A stretch of 64,000 bases of DNA from an uncultured Bacteroidales bacterium (GTDB lineage Bacteria; Bacteroidota; Bacteroidia; Bacteroidales; UBA932), in assembly GCA_944322715.1 (NCBI GenBank), contig CALUPT010000011.1:54161-118160 (forward strand), in the 5' to 3' direction. Positions 19,194 to 26,711 of this stretch are shown piece after piece. Each line of letters opens with the position of its first letter. Positions within the stretch are counted from its first letter, which is position 1. The notes beneath the pieces are model-generated. The model was given only the letters and a program-made list of their open reading frames with translations, did not search any database and was not told where the DNA came from. The translations under genes and the position numbers were made by a program.

Positions 19194-21044
19194 ATGAAAA
19201 AATTTACATTCCTGTTTCCGGCAGTATGCCTTGCCATGGTCTCATGTACGCAGAAGCCGGTGTCCACGAAGCTGATAACCCAGGTCGATTTCACCGATGT
19301 CTCGATCGAAGACAGTTTCTGGTCCGCCCAGTTGAAAAAACACAAGGATGCAGTCCTGCCTGTCTGCATTACGCAGATAGAGGATTCCACGGGGAGGATG
19401 CAGAATTTCATCAATGCCGGGAAACGGAGCGGACAGCATTCCGGGATTTTCTTTGATGATTCGGATGTATATAAGGCTATAGAGGGAATCGCTTACAGCC
19501 TTGCAGTCAATCCGGACCCTGACCTCGAGTCCAAGGCGGATGAATGGATAGGACACATAGCGTCCGCCCAGCTTGAAGATGGGTATATCAATACATTCTA
19601 CACGCTTACCGGGCTTGACCGCAGATGGACGGACATGGACAGGCATGAAATGTACTGCGCGGGCCATCTGATAGAGGCAGGTGTGGCATATTACAAGGCT
19701 ACCGGCAAAAGGACCCTGCTCGATGTGGGAATAAGGATGGCTGACCACATGATGACATTGTTCGGCCCGGGGAAACGGGACTGGGTGCCAGGACACGAGG
19801 AGATAGAGCTGGCGCTGGTGAAACTGTATCAGCAGACCGGAGAAAGGAAATATCTGGATTTCGCATACTGGCTTATAGAGGAGAGAGGTCACGGTCACGG
19901 CAGTCTCGGCCCGTACAGGGAAGATGAATGGAATACCTTCTACTATCAGGATGCTGTCCCTGTGAAGGATCTGACCGATATTTCGGGACATGCGGTAAGG
20001 TGTATGTACCTGTACTGCGGTATGGCGGATGTGGCGGCCCTTGTCCCTGGGACGGGATATGTCGATGCCCTTCACAGACTTTGGGATGATGTGGTGCTCA
20101 GGAACATGTATATAACGGGAGGCATAGGCTCGTCCGCCCACAACGAGGGTTTCACCGAGGACTATGACCTGCCTAACCTTGAGGCCTACTGCGAGACATG
20201 CGCATCTGTCGGAATGGTGCTGTGGAACCACAGGATGAACCAGTTTACGGGCGATTCGAAATATGTGGACGTCCTGGAACGTGCAATGTACAACGGTGTC
20301 ATTTCCGGCGTCTCGCTCAAGGGCGACTCGTTCTTCTATGTCAATCCGCTCGAGTCTGTCGGGACACATCACCGTCAGCGCTGGTACGGCTGCGCCTGCT
20401 GCCCGAGCCAGATATCGCGTTTCCTTCCTTCCATTGGCAACTATATCTATGGCGTGTCAGATGATGCCCTGTGGGTGAATCTGTTCATCGGGAGCACGGC
20501 GGATTTCGAGACTGGAGGCAGGGATGTCACCATATCACAGAAGACGGAATATCCTTATGCCGGCAAGGTGTCGATCACTGTCACAACTGACAGGCCTCTG
20601 AAAAAGGCGTTGAAGATCCGTATCCCGCAGTGGTGCGGCAGCTGGACACTGAGCCGTAACGGGGAGGCTGTCGAGCATGTAATGGACAAGGGCTATGCGG
20701 TTGTCGGCAAGTGGAAGTCTGGAGACGAGTTCACCCTCGATATGGCAATGCCTGTCGAGCTTGTCAGTGCGGATCCGAGGGTCAAGGCGGATGAGGGCAA
20801 GAGGGCTGTTCAGAGAGGGCCTCTCGTCTATTGTCTTGAAGAGGCGGACAATCCGGATGACTTCGCTTCACTGGCAGTCTCTTCCGGAACGGAATTCACG
20901 GTGGAGGCGGCTCCGGATATGCTCGGAGGCACAGATGTCATCAAGGCAGAGGAGTCGGGCCGCAAACTGACCTTCATCCCGTATTTCCTGTGGGACAACC
21001 GCGAGCCAGGCTGCATGAAAGTCTGGGTCGACTACATTGACTGA
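19194..21044 (+). CDS. GH127/GH146-type beta-L-arabinofuranosidase lipoprotein (DUF1680)
   Basis: A 616-residue enzyme with a lipoprotein signal ending at Cys18 (MVSC). The catalytic barrel covers about residues 30-430, followed by beta-sandwich domains. Residues expected for the zinc-bound catalytic cysteine of GH127 are present: Glu334 and Cys336 (AYCETCAS) and Cys402/Cys403 (GCACCPSQ). A Glu in the GFTEDYDLPN segment is also conserved. Known members remove beta-L-arabinofuranose from plant glycoproteins or pectic side chains. The lipid anchor places it in the periplasm or at the surface. GH146 shares the fold, so exact linkage specificity is open. Likely co-transcribed with the barrel gene upstream. 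Confidence 0.88.
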   Translation: MKKFTFLFPAVCLAMVSCTQKPVSTKLITQVDFTDVSIEDSFWSAQLKKHKDAVLPVCITQIEDSTGRMQNFINAGKRSGQHSGIFFDDSDVYKAIEGIAYSLAVNPDPDLESKADEWIGHIASAQLEDGYINTFYTLTGLDRRWTDMDRHEMYCAGHLIEAGVAYYKATGKRTLLDVGIRMADHMMTLFGPGKRDWVPGHEEIELALVKLYQQTGERKYLDFAYWLIEERGHGHGSLGPYREDEWNTFYYQDAVPVKDLTDISGHAVRCMYLYCGMADVAALVPGTGYVDALHRLWDDVVLRNMYITGGIGSSAHNEGFTEDYDLPNLEAYCETCASVGMVLWNHRMNQFTGDSKYVDVLERAMYNGVISGVSLKGDSFFYVNPLESVGTHHRQRWYGCACCPSQISRFLPSIGNYIYGVSDDALWVNLFIGSTADFETGGRDVTISQKTEYPYAGKVSITVTTDRPLKKALKIRIPQWCGSWTLSRNGEAVEHVMDKGYAVVGKWKSGDEFTLDMAMPVELVSADPRVKADEGKRAVQRGPLVYCLEEADNPDDFASLAVSSGTEFTVEAAPDMLGGTDVIKAEESGRKLTFIPYFLWDNREPGCMKVWVDYID

Positions 21045-21071
21045 GAGGAACAGCCTCATGTCAGAATAATT

Positions 21072-21095
21072 GAAGCCATCAGCAATGATGGCTTC
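21072..21095. terminator. Bidirectional terminator between convergent genes
   Basis: GAAGCCATC (21072-21080) and GATGGCTTC (21087-21095) form a perfect 9-bp stem with a 6-nt loop. It lies between the GH127 stop and the convergent rluD stop and overlaps the rluD stop codon. Confidence 0.75.
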
Positions 21096-22212
21096 ATTCG
21101 TCTTCTTCCGGCGGCATGTTGTGGGCGTACTGGCGCCATTTGTCGATGAGGGTCTGCATGTCGGCCGGAAGAGGGGAGTCGAACTGAATGTGTTTCCCGG
21201 TACGCGGGTGTATGAACCCGAGTGTCTTGGCATGGAGGGCCTGACGGGGGAGCAGTCTGAAACAGTTGGATATGAACTGACGGTATTTCGCATAGACGGT
21301 GCCTTTGCGGATTTCCGCCCCGTCATATCTTTCATCATTGAACAGAGGGTGTCCGATCCAGTTGAAATGCACCCTTATCTGGTGGGTCCTTCCCGTTTCC
21401 AGACGGCACTCGACTACCGTGACATAGCCGAAACGTTCCAGTACCCGGAAATGTGTGACCGCCCTCTTTCCACGGTCCCCATCGGGGAAGACCCGGAACC
21501 GCATCCTGTCCGAAGGGTCGCGTCCTATATTCCCCTCGATGGTGCCCTCGTCTTCCCTTATGTTCCCCCAGACTATGGCCACATATCTTCTGTCGATGGA
21601 GTGGACGAAGAACTGTTTCGCAAGGTTGAGCTGGGCTTCCTCGTTTTTTGCCACGACTAAAAGTCCTGAAGTGTCCTTGTCGATACGGTGTACGAGTACG
21701 CCCATCCTTTCATCCTGTGCGTCAGGTCCCTGGCTGATGCCTAAATGGTAGGCCAGGGCGTTGACAAGTGTGCCGGAGAAATGCCCGTGTCCGGGGTGGA
21801 CGACCATACCGGCCGGTTTGTTGATGACGAGTACATCCTCATCCTCATAGACTATGTCTAAAGGAATGTTCTCCGGAAGTATCTCCAGCCCCCTCCTCTG
21901 GTACGGCATCACGAATGTGACAATGTCTCCGGGACGGATGATGCAGTTGGCTTTCGCGACCTTGCCGTTGACCCGGACATAATCCTGCCTGATAGCGCAC
22001 TGGATGCGGTGGCGGGAGGTGTATTCCATGTGGGTGGCCAGATATTTGTCCACCCTCATCGGAGCCTGTCCCTTGTCTATCCCGAAGCGGAAATGCTCGA
22101 ACATTTCCTGTTCTTCATCGGACCAGGCTGTCTCATCTCCCGCAACCTCCGGATCGAAGTCTTCCGGCATGTCATCTTCAGGATCCTGGCAGTATCCGTT
22201 TTCGTAAGTCAT
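21094..22212 (-). CDS. rluD: RluD-like 23S rRNA pseudouridine synthase
   Basis: A 372-residue RNA-modifying enzyme. An acidic N-terminal extension (about 1-50) is followed by an S4 RNA-binding domain (RVDKYLATHM to VRVNGKVAKAN) and the RluA-type catalytic domain with HRIDKDTSGLL, whose second Asp is the catalytic nucleophile. The S4 domain points to the RluC/RluD branch. The acidic extension is common in Bacteroidetes versions. It is the last gene of a minus-strand run with the PASTA protein, DUF362 protein and LysE exporter. A second RluA-family protein lies at 41269-42807. Confidence 0.93.
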   Translation of the reverse strand: MTYENGYCQDPEDDMPEDFDPEVAGDETAWSDEEQEMFEHFRFGIDKGQAPMRVDKYLATHMEYTSRHRIQCAIRQDYVRVNGKVAKANCIIRPGDIVTFVMPYQRRGLEILPENIPLDIVYEDEDVLVINKPAGMVVHPGHGHFSGTLVNALAYHLGISQGPDAQDERMGVLVHRIDKDTSGLLVVAKNEEAQLNLAKQFFVHSIDRRYVAIVWGNIREDEGTIEGNIGRDPSDRMRFRVFPDGDRGKRAVTHFRVLERFGYVTVVECRLETGRTHQIRVHFNWIGHPLFNDERYDGAEIRKGTVYAKYRQFISNCFRLLPRQALHAKTLGFIHPRTGKHIQFDSPLPADMQTLIDKWRQYAHNMPPEEDE

Positions 22213-22239
22213 CTGTAATCGGAATCAAATTGTCAGGCA

Positions 22240-23049
22240 TTATTCTATTGTAATTTCCGGCTCGGGACGTGGCGGTACCTTGCCCTTGTCCATTGTCAGA
22301 TACAGGGTCACGGAAGAACCCATTTTCTGCGGCTCTTCCGACATTTCCGGAATCTGGCGGTACACCACTGCATTGAGCGAGTCGGTATAGTCCTTTACCG
22401 TACCGTCGAATATCAGCCTGTCTATGTTAAGCGAATTGTCGTGGACGGAATTGACGGCATTCATGTATCTGGAACCTATGATATACGGCACGTATGTCAC
22501 ATTGTCCGTATCGTTCAGACCCACCACAAGGTCGATCGCGGAGCCGCTCTCTATCTTTGTCCCAGGCTCGATCTCCGAGTTGCGGTACAGCTGGCGTATC
22601 ACATTGTTGGTGGCTATGTCCTTGACATAGATCAGGGTCCCGAGCTGCAGCCCTCTCGACAGAAGCTCGGCCTTGGCCTGGCGCATCGAATATCCGACCA
22701 GATTCGGCATGGATATGCTCTTCGGCAGGACGGCATTGATGGTCAGGAGTATCCTCCTGCCTTCCTTGACATGGCTCCCGGCTTCGGGGTTGTGTCTGTA
22801 GACTGCACCTCTTTCCATCCTCCTGACATAGACGGAGTCTATGACCTCCACCCTCATCTTGTGCTGTGCCGCCACCGAGGCCGCCTCCTCCACAGAAAGG
22901 TTGCTCAGGTCAGGGACCACAAGCTCCTTGTTGTGCTTGGTGACAATCTTCAGAAGCAGGAACGCGGCCAGTACCAGTGCGGCCACAAGGATGACTGCAC
23001 CGAGAAGGTTCTTTACTATCCAGTTCTTGAAAAATCCGCTGAAACTCAT
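22240..23049 (-). CDS. Membrane-anchored PASTA domain protein
   Basis: A 269-residue protein with one N-terminal transmembrane segment (about residues 14-36) and three PASTA repeats: about 42-108 (VVPDLSNLSVEEA), 112-178 (SMPNLVGYSMRQA) and 184-257 (YVPYIIGSRYMNA). The topology places the repeats in the periplasm. PASTA domains bind peptidoglycan or beta-lactam-like ligands and usually sit on Ser/Thr kinases or PBPs; here there is no kinase or transpeptidase part. It is 27 bases upstream of rluD in the same operon, a pairing often seen in Bacteroidetes. A role in cell-wall sensing or scaffolding is inferred. Confidence 0.88.
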   Translation of the reverse strand: MSFSGFFKNWIVKNLLGAVILVAALVLAAFLLLKIVTKHNKELVVPDLSNLSVEEAASVAAQHKMRVEVIDSVYVRRMERGAVYRHNPEAGSHVKEGRRILLTINAVLPKSISMPNLVGYSMRQAKAELLSRGLQLGTLIYVKDIATNNVIRQLYRNSEIEPGTKIESGSAIDLVVGLNDTDNVTYVPYIIGSRYMNAVNSVHDNSLNIDRLIFDGTVKDYTDSLNAVVYRQIPEMSEEPQKMGSSVTLYLTMDKGKVPPRPEPEITIE

Positions 23050-23073
23050 TATATTCTGTTTAAATTGTTGGCG

Positions 23074-24219
23074 TTACCTGACGGTTATCAGTTCATACCG
23101 CCTGTTTCCCAGACCGATGGCCTCGCCGTGTTCTACACCTGCCTCCCATTTTGTGTCCGGATGGACGATGTGGAACTTGTCTTCCCCTTCGTGCGTATGG
23201 AGACATCCGCCATCCTTGTCTGCAATCACATTCCGCGGAAGTGCGGGAGCAGCCTTTACCATGTCGGCACATGCGCAGTCAAGGGCAACAGGGTCGAAGG
23301 ATGCGGCTATCCCGAGATCCGGGACTATGGCGGCATCGTTGTGGTTCCAGCAGTCGCAGTTGGGCGATACGTTCATTATGAAGCTGATGTGGAAAGAAGG
23401 CTTGTCCTTCACCACGGCCAGGGCGTATTCTGCAATCTTGTAGTTGAGGGTCTCGGAGGAATCCCAGTCCTTGACCACAGCGCCTTCGTGCTGGCATACT
23501 GCCACGCACTGCCCGCATCCCACGCATTTGCTGTAGTCGATATGGGCTTTCCTGTCCGTGACCGTTATCGCATCGTGCCTGCAGTATTTCTCGCATACCT
23601 TGCAGCCGATGCACGCATTTTCGTCTATTACCGGCTGGGATGATGAATGCAGTTCCAGTTTGCCTCCGACACTTGCAGAGCCCATTCCGAGATTCTTGAT
23701 CGCACCTCCGAACCCGGTCTGTTCGTGTCCCTTGAAATGGTTCATGGAGATGATGATGTCGGCATTTGCGATGGCGGAACCTATCTTCGGTGCGGGACAG
23801 TATTGCCCTCCGACAGGAATTTCCTTGTAGTCAGTGCCTATGAGGCCATCGGCAATGATCACGTCGCAGTGTGCGCCTATAGGGTTGAATCCGTTGTCCA
23901 TGGCGGCATGGAGGTGGTCGACTGCATTCGAGCGGCCGCCCGAGTAGAGGGTGTTGCTGTCAGTAAGGAAGACCTTGGCGCCGAGGCTGCGCAGAAGATC
24001 CACGATGGCGGCTGCGTAGTTGGGCCTGATATAGGCAAGGTTGCCCGGTTCCCCGAAATGTATCTTTATCGCCGTGAACTTGTCCTTGAAGTCGATGGTT
24101 TCGATACCGGCCCTTTTGACAAGTCTTGTGAGCTTGGTCATCATGTCGTTTCCGGGAGTTGTCCTGAGATCCGTAAAATAGACTTTAGATGGTTCCATAA
24201 CAGTTGTATTTGAATTCAT
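23074..24219 (-). CDS. DUF362 protein with two 4Fe-4S clusters
   Basis: A 381-residue protein. The N-terminal DUF362 domain (about residues 10-205) has KIHFGEPGNLAYIRP, and a ferredoxin-like insert carries two CxxCxxC motifs: CIGCKVCEKYC and CVGCGQCVAVC (about 208-255). The domain is widespread in anaerobes and its reaction is not established; it probably transfers electrons in the cytoplasm. An internal Met at residue 8 (MEPSK) is an alternative start. It lies between the LysE exporter and the PASTA gene. Nothing nearby reveals its redox partner. Confidence 0.88.
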   Translation of the reverse strand: MNSNTTVMEPSKVYFTDLRTTPGNDMMTKLTRLVKRAGIETIDFKDKFTAIKIHFGEPGNLAYIRPNYAAAIVDLLRSLGAKVFLTDSNTLYSGGRSNAVDHLHAAMDNGFNPIGAHCDVIIADGLIGTDYKEIPVGGQYCPAPKIGSAIANADIIISMNHFKGHEQTGFGGAIKNLGMGSASVGGKLELHSSSQPVIDENACIGCKVCEKYCRHDAITVTDRKAHIDYSKCVGCGQCVAVCQHEGAVVKDWDSSETLNYKIAEYALAVVKDKPSFHISFIMNVSPNCDCWNHNDAAIVPDLGIAASFDPVALDCACADMVKAAPALPRNVIADKDGGCLHTHEGEDKFHIVHPDTKWEAGVEHGEAIGLGNRRYELITVR

Positions 24220-24231
24220 GTCCTTTCCTTG

Positions 24232-24882
24232 CTAATTCAGGGGGATTCCGAGGAATACCACCCTGTAGAGACCCTCACCCAGCAGCGTGAGGCCTATCAG
24301 TATTACGGCAAGCCCTGTTATCCTGTTGATCCACAATATGCTCCGCATCCTGATGCGTTTCCTGAAATGCTCCAGTACCGCCGTGATGCAGAACCAGTAG
24401 ACCACCGTACCTGCAAACACTGCAAGGATTACCGGCAGGACCGTCCATTTCCCGCTGTCTTCGTCCGGACCGATGCCGAAGAAAGCGAACAGGGCGAAGA
24501 TGGCCAGTATGGCTCCCGGATTCGAGAATCCCATTGCAAGGGATTGCAGGAAATCCCTTGCGGAGAAATTCCCCTTGTCTTCGGACTTCAGTTTCCTGAA
24601 CGGGTCCGACATCAGCATGAACCAGCCTATCACCGCCACCAGCACTCCTCCGCAGACAAGGATGAGTTCCTTGTGCCGGTTCAGGAAGTCCTGGGCTATG
24701 GCGAGGGCGAACAGGGCTATTACGGAGAATGTCGTATCGACGCAACTGGCTCCCAGCCCCGTAATGAAACCTGCCTTGTGACCTTTGCCGAGGGTCTTCT
24801 GTATCACCAGAATCGCGATCGGCCCTATCGGGGCAGATGCGCAGATCCCTATGATGAAGCCTTTCAGGATGTCAAGAACCAT
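24232..24882 (-). CDS. LysE/RhtB family amino-acid exporter
   Basis: A 216-residue membrane protein with about six hydrophobic segments and the LysE N-terminal pattern (GICASAPIGPIAILVIQKTL, then GFITGLGASCVDTTFS). The family exports amino acids such as lysine, homoserine or threonine. The frame stays open 40 codons further upstream, but that part overlaps the promoter and start of the divergent lnt, so the Met at 24882 is chosen. It heads the minus-strand operon with DUF362, PASTA and rluD. Substrate unknown. Confidence 0.87.
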   Translation of the reverse strand: MVLDILKGFIIGICASAPIGPIAILVIQKTLGKGHKAGFITGLGASCVDTTFSVIALFALAIAQDFLNRHKELILVCGGVLVAVIGWFMLMSDPFRKLKSEDKGNFSARDFLQSLAMGFSNPGAILAIFALFAFFGIGPDEDSGKWTVLPVILAVFAGTVVYWFCITAVLEHFRKRIRMRSILWINRITGLAVILIGLTLLGEGLYRVVFLGIPLN

Positions 24883-24919
24883 ATTCAGGACAATAACTTG
24901 CCGTTTAACAAAAATCTCA

Positions 24920-24927
24920 CAAAAATA
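24920..24927 (-). promoter_or_regulatory. Promoter -7 box of the lysE-DUF362-PASTA-rluD operon
   Basis: TATTTTTG on the minus strand fits TAnnTTTG and lies 38 bases before the lysE-like start. The -33 box is not clear. Confidence 0.45.
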
Positions 24928-24940
24928 ATCATTAAATTCG

Positions 24941-24948
24941 TATATTTG
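24941..24948 (+). promoter_or_regulatory. Promoter -7 box of lnt
   Basis: TATATTTG fits TAnnTTTG, 57 bases before the lnt start codon. It faces the lysE promoter, with 13 bases between the two boxes. Confidence 0.6.
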
Positions 24949-25004
24949 CAGAATTGTAGAAAAATGGTTGCCGCTTTTGGCGGGAACATGCATAGACGAC
25001 ATTT

Positions 25005-26660
25005 ATGAAAAAGCGGAAATTGCTCCTGTGGAGTCTGGTGCTGCTGTTTGCGGTGCTGATGTCTCTCCCTTTTCTCGTCCCTCATTGCGGATTCATCTCT
25101 CTCTTCGGTATAGTGCCTCTACTCTGCATGGAAAGGATAGCATCCATGTCAGGCGTACGCAGGGTATGGGTATATCATTATTCTGCATTCGTCCTCTGGA
25201 ACGCCTTCACGACTTTCTGGGTGTGCAATGCCACCGTGGGCGGCGGAATATTCGCAGTGCTTGCCAACGCACTGCAGATGTCTCTGATATTCGGGGTGTT
25301 CCGTCTGTCCAGGAAGAGGTTTTCCGGCGTGCTTCCGTATATATTCCTCATGACGCTGTGGATAGCATGGGAGAGGGCATATTTCGATGCCGACATATCC
25401 TGGCCGTGGCTCGTTCTGGGGAATTCCTTTGCCCGGAGCATCGGCTCGGTGCAGTGGTACGAGTATACCGGTGCGCTCGGGGGGTCGCTGTGGATATGGG
25501 CCTGCAATCTGACGCTTTTCGCACTGATGGTCGCCCTGTCGGATGGCAGCTGGCAGAGGTCCAACATCAAGGCGAGGGCGGCCGCAGCCGTCTGGACGGT
25601 GATTGTCTTTGCAGGGCCTTTTGTCTGGTCTTCCGTCATCTGGCACGGATACGATGAGAAGTCCGATCCGTTGGAGGTCTGTGTCTTCCAGCCGAACATA
25701 GACCCGTACAACAAGTTCCAGGCGCTTACCCAGCAGCAGCAGAACAGCATCATTCTGGAACAGATGGAAGGAGCGTGCCCTCTGCCGGCGCAGGCATCTC
25801 CGCGAGACAGCCTGTTGTCATCCGGCAGGCGGAAGCCCCTTCTGCTTCTGGCGCCGGAGACCTTTACCGGAAATGTGGTGGTCGGCGACTACAGCTCCAG
25901 CGTGACATGGAGAAGGTTTGTCTCTTTTCTCAAGGAGAGGCCGGGGACAAACATGATTTTCGGGGCATCCGCATATTCCATCTTCAGTTCGGAGGACCGG
26001 CCATCCCATACGGCGCGGCAGATGAGGGATGGACGCTGGCTTGAGTCCCACAATTCGGCCCTGATGGTGGATGGTACAGGAAGGACTGAGATATTCCACA
26101 AGAACAAGCTTGTGGTCGCGGTGGAGAAGACCCCTTATCCTGCCGTATTCTGCAGGATAGATGACTGGCTCGGAGGAGTAATGGGGAGGTGCGTGGGGCA
26201 GGACAGCATTTCGGTGATGCACTGCGTGGCTCCGGAGGATACTGTCACTGTAGGCTGCGCGATCTGCTATGAATCCGTCTACGGGGAATATTATACGGGG
26301 TATGTCCGCAAGGGGGCCGAGGTGATGACGATAATCACCAATGATGCATGGTGGGGCAACACTCCCGGATACAGGCAGCATCTGAGTTATGCCTCGCTTC
26401 GCGCCATCGAGACACGCAGAAGCATTGCCCGCTGCGCGAATACGGGAATATCATGCTTCATCGACCAGCGCGGCGAGATCCATGATGCCTCTCCGTGGTG
26501 GCAGAAGGCCGTGCTGCACGGCAATGTCAACCGCAACGATGAAATCACGTTCTTTGTCGCCCACGGGGATATCACCGGCCGGGTGTGCACATTCGTGGCC
26601 GGACTGCTTGCCCTTGCCCTGCTGGCCAATATCCTTGCCGTATCACGGCGCAAGGCCTGA
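25005..26660 (+). CDS. lnt: Apolipoprotein N-acyltransferase
   Basis: A 551-residue inner-membrane enzyme that adds the third acyl chain to lipoproteins. About six N-terminal membrane segments (to about residue 215) are followed by a periplasmic nitrilase-like domain. The catalytic triad is visible as Glu in LLLAPETFTG, Lys in FHKNKLVVAVEKTPYP and Cys in VGCAICYESVYGEY. A C-terminal membrane helix closes the protein. It is consistent with the several lipoproteins in this window. It stands alone between a divergent exporter and a convergent peptidase gene. Confidence 0.95.
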   Translation: MKKRKLLLWSLVLLFAVLMSLPFLVPHCGFISLFGIVPLLCMERIASMSGVRRVWVYHYSAFVLWNAFTTFWVCNATVGGGIFAVLANALQMSLIFGVFRLSRKRFSGVLPYIFLMTLWIAWERAYFDADISWPWLVLGNSFARSIGSVQWYEYTGALGGSLWIWACNLTLFALMVALSDGSWQRSNIKARAAAAVWTVIVFAGPFVWSSVIWHGYDEKSDPLEVCVFQPNIDPYNKFQALTQQQQNSIILEQMEGACPLPAQASPRDSLLSSGRRKPLLLLAPETFTGNVVVGDYSSSVTWRRFVSFLKERPGTNMIFGASAYSIFSSEDRPSHTARQMRDGRWLESHNSALMVDGTGRTEIFHKNKLVVAVEKTPYPAVFCRIDDWLGGVMGRCVGQDSISVMHCVAPEDTVTVGCAICYESVYGEYYTGYVRKGAEVMTIITNDAWWGNTPGYRQHLSYASLRAIETRRSIARCANTGISCFIDQRGEIHDASPWWQKAVLHGNVNRNDEITFFVAHGDITGRVCTFVAGLLALALLANILAVSRRKA

Positions 26661-26667
26661 CTTGAAG

Positions 26668-26702
26668 GCATCCGCTGTCCTGCATTGACAGACAGCGGAT
26701 GC
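26668..26702. terminator. Hairpin between convergent lnt and the S46 peptidase gene
   Basis: GCATCCGCTGTC (26668-26679) and GACAGCGGATGC (26691-26702) form a perfect 12-bp stem with an 11-nt loop. It has no clear T-run but its position between two convergent stops suits a bidirectional terminator. Confidence 0.7.
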
Positions 26703-26711
26703 GGATGACTG

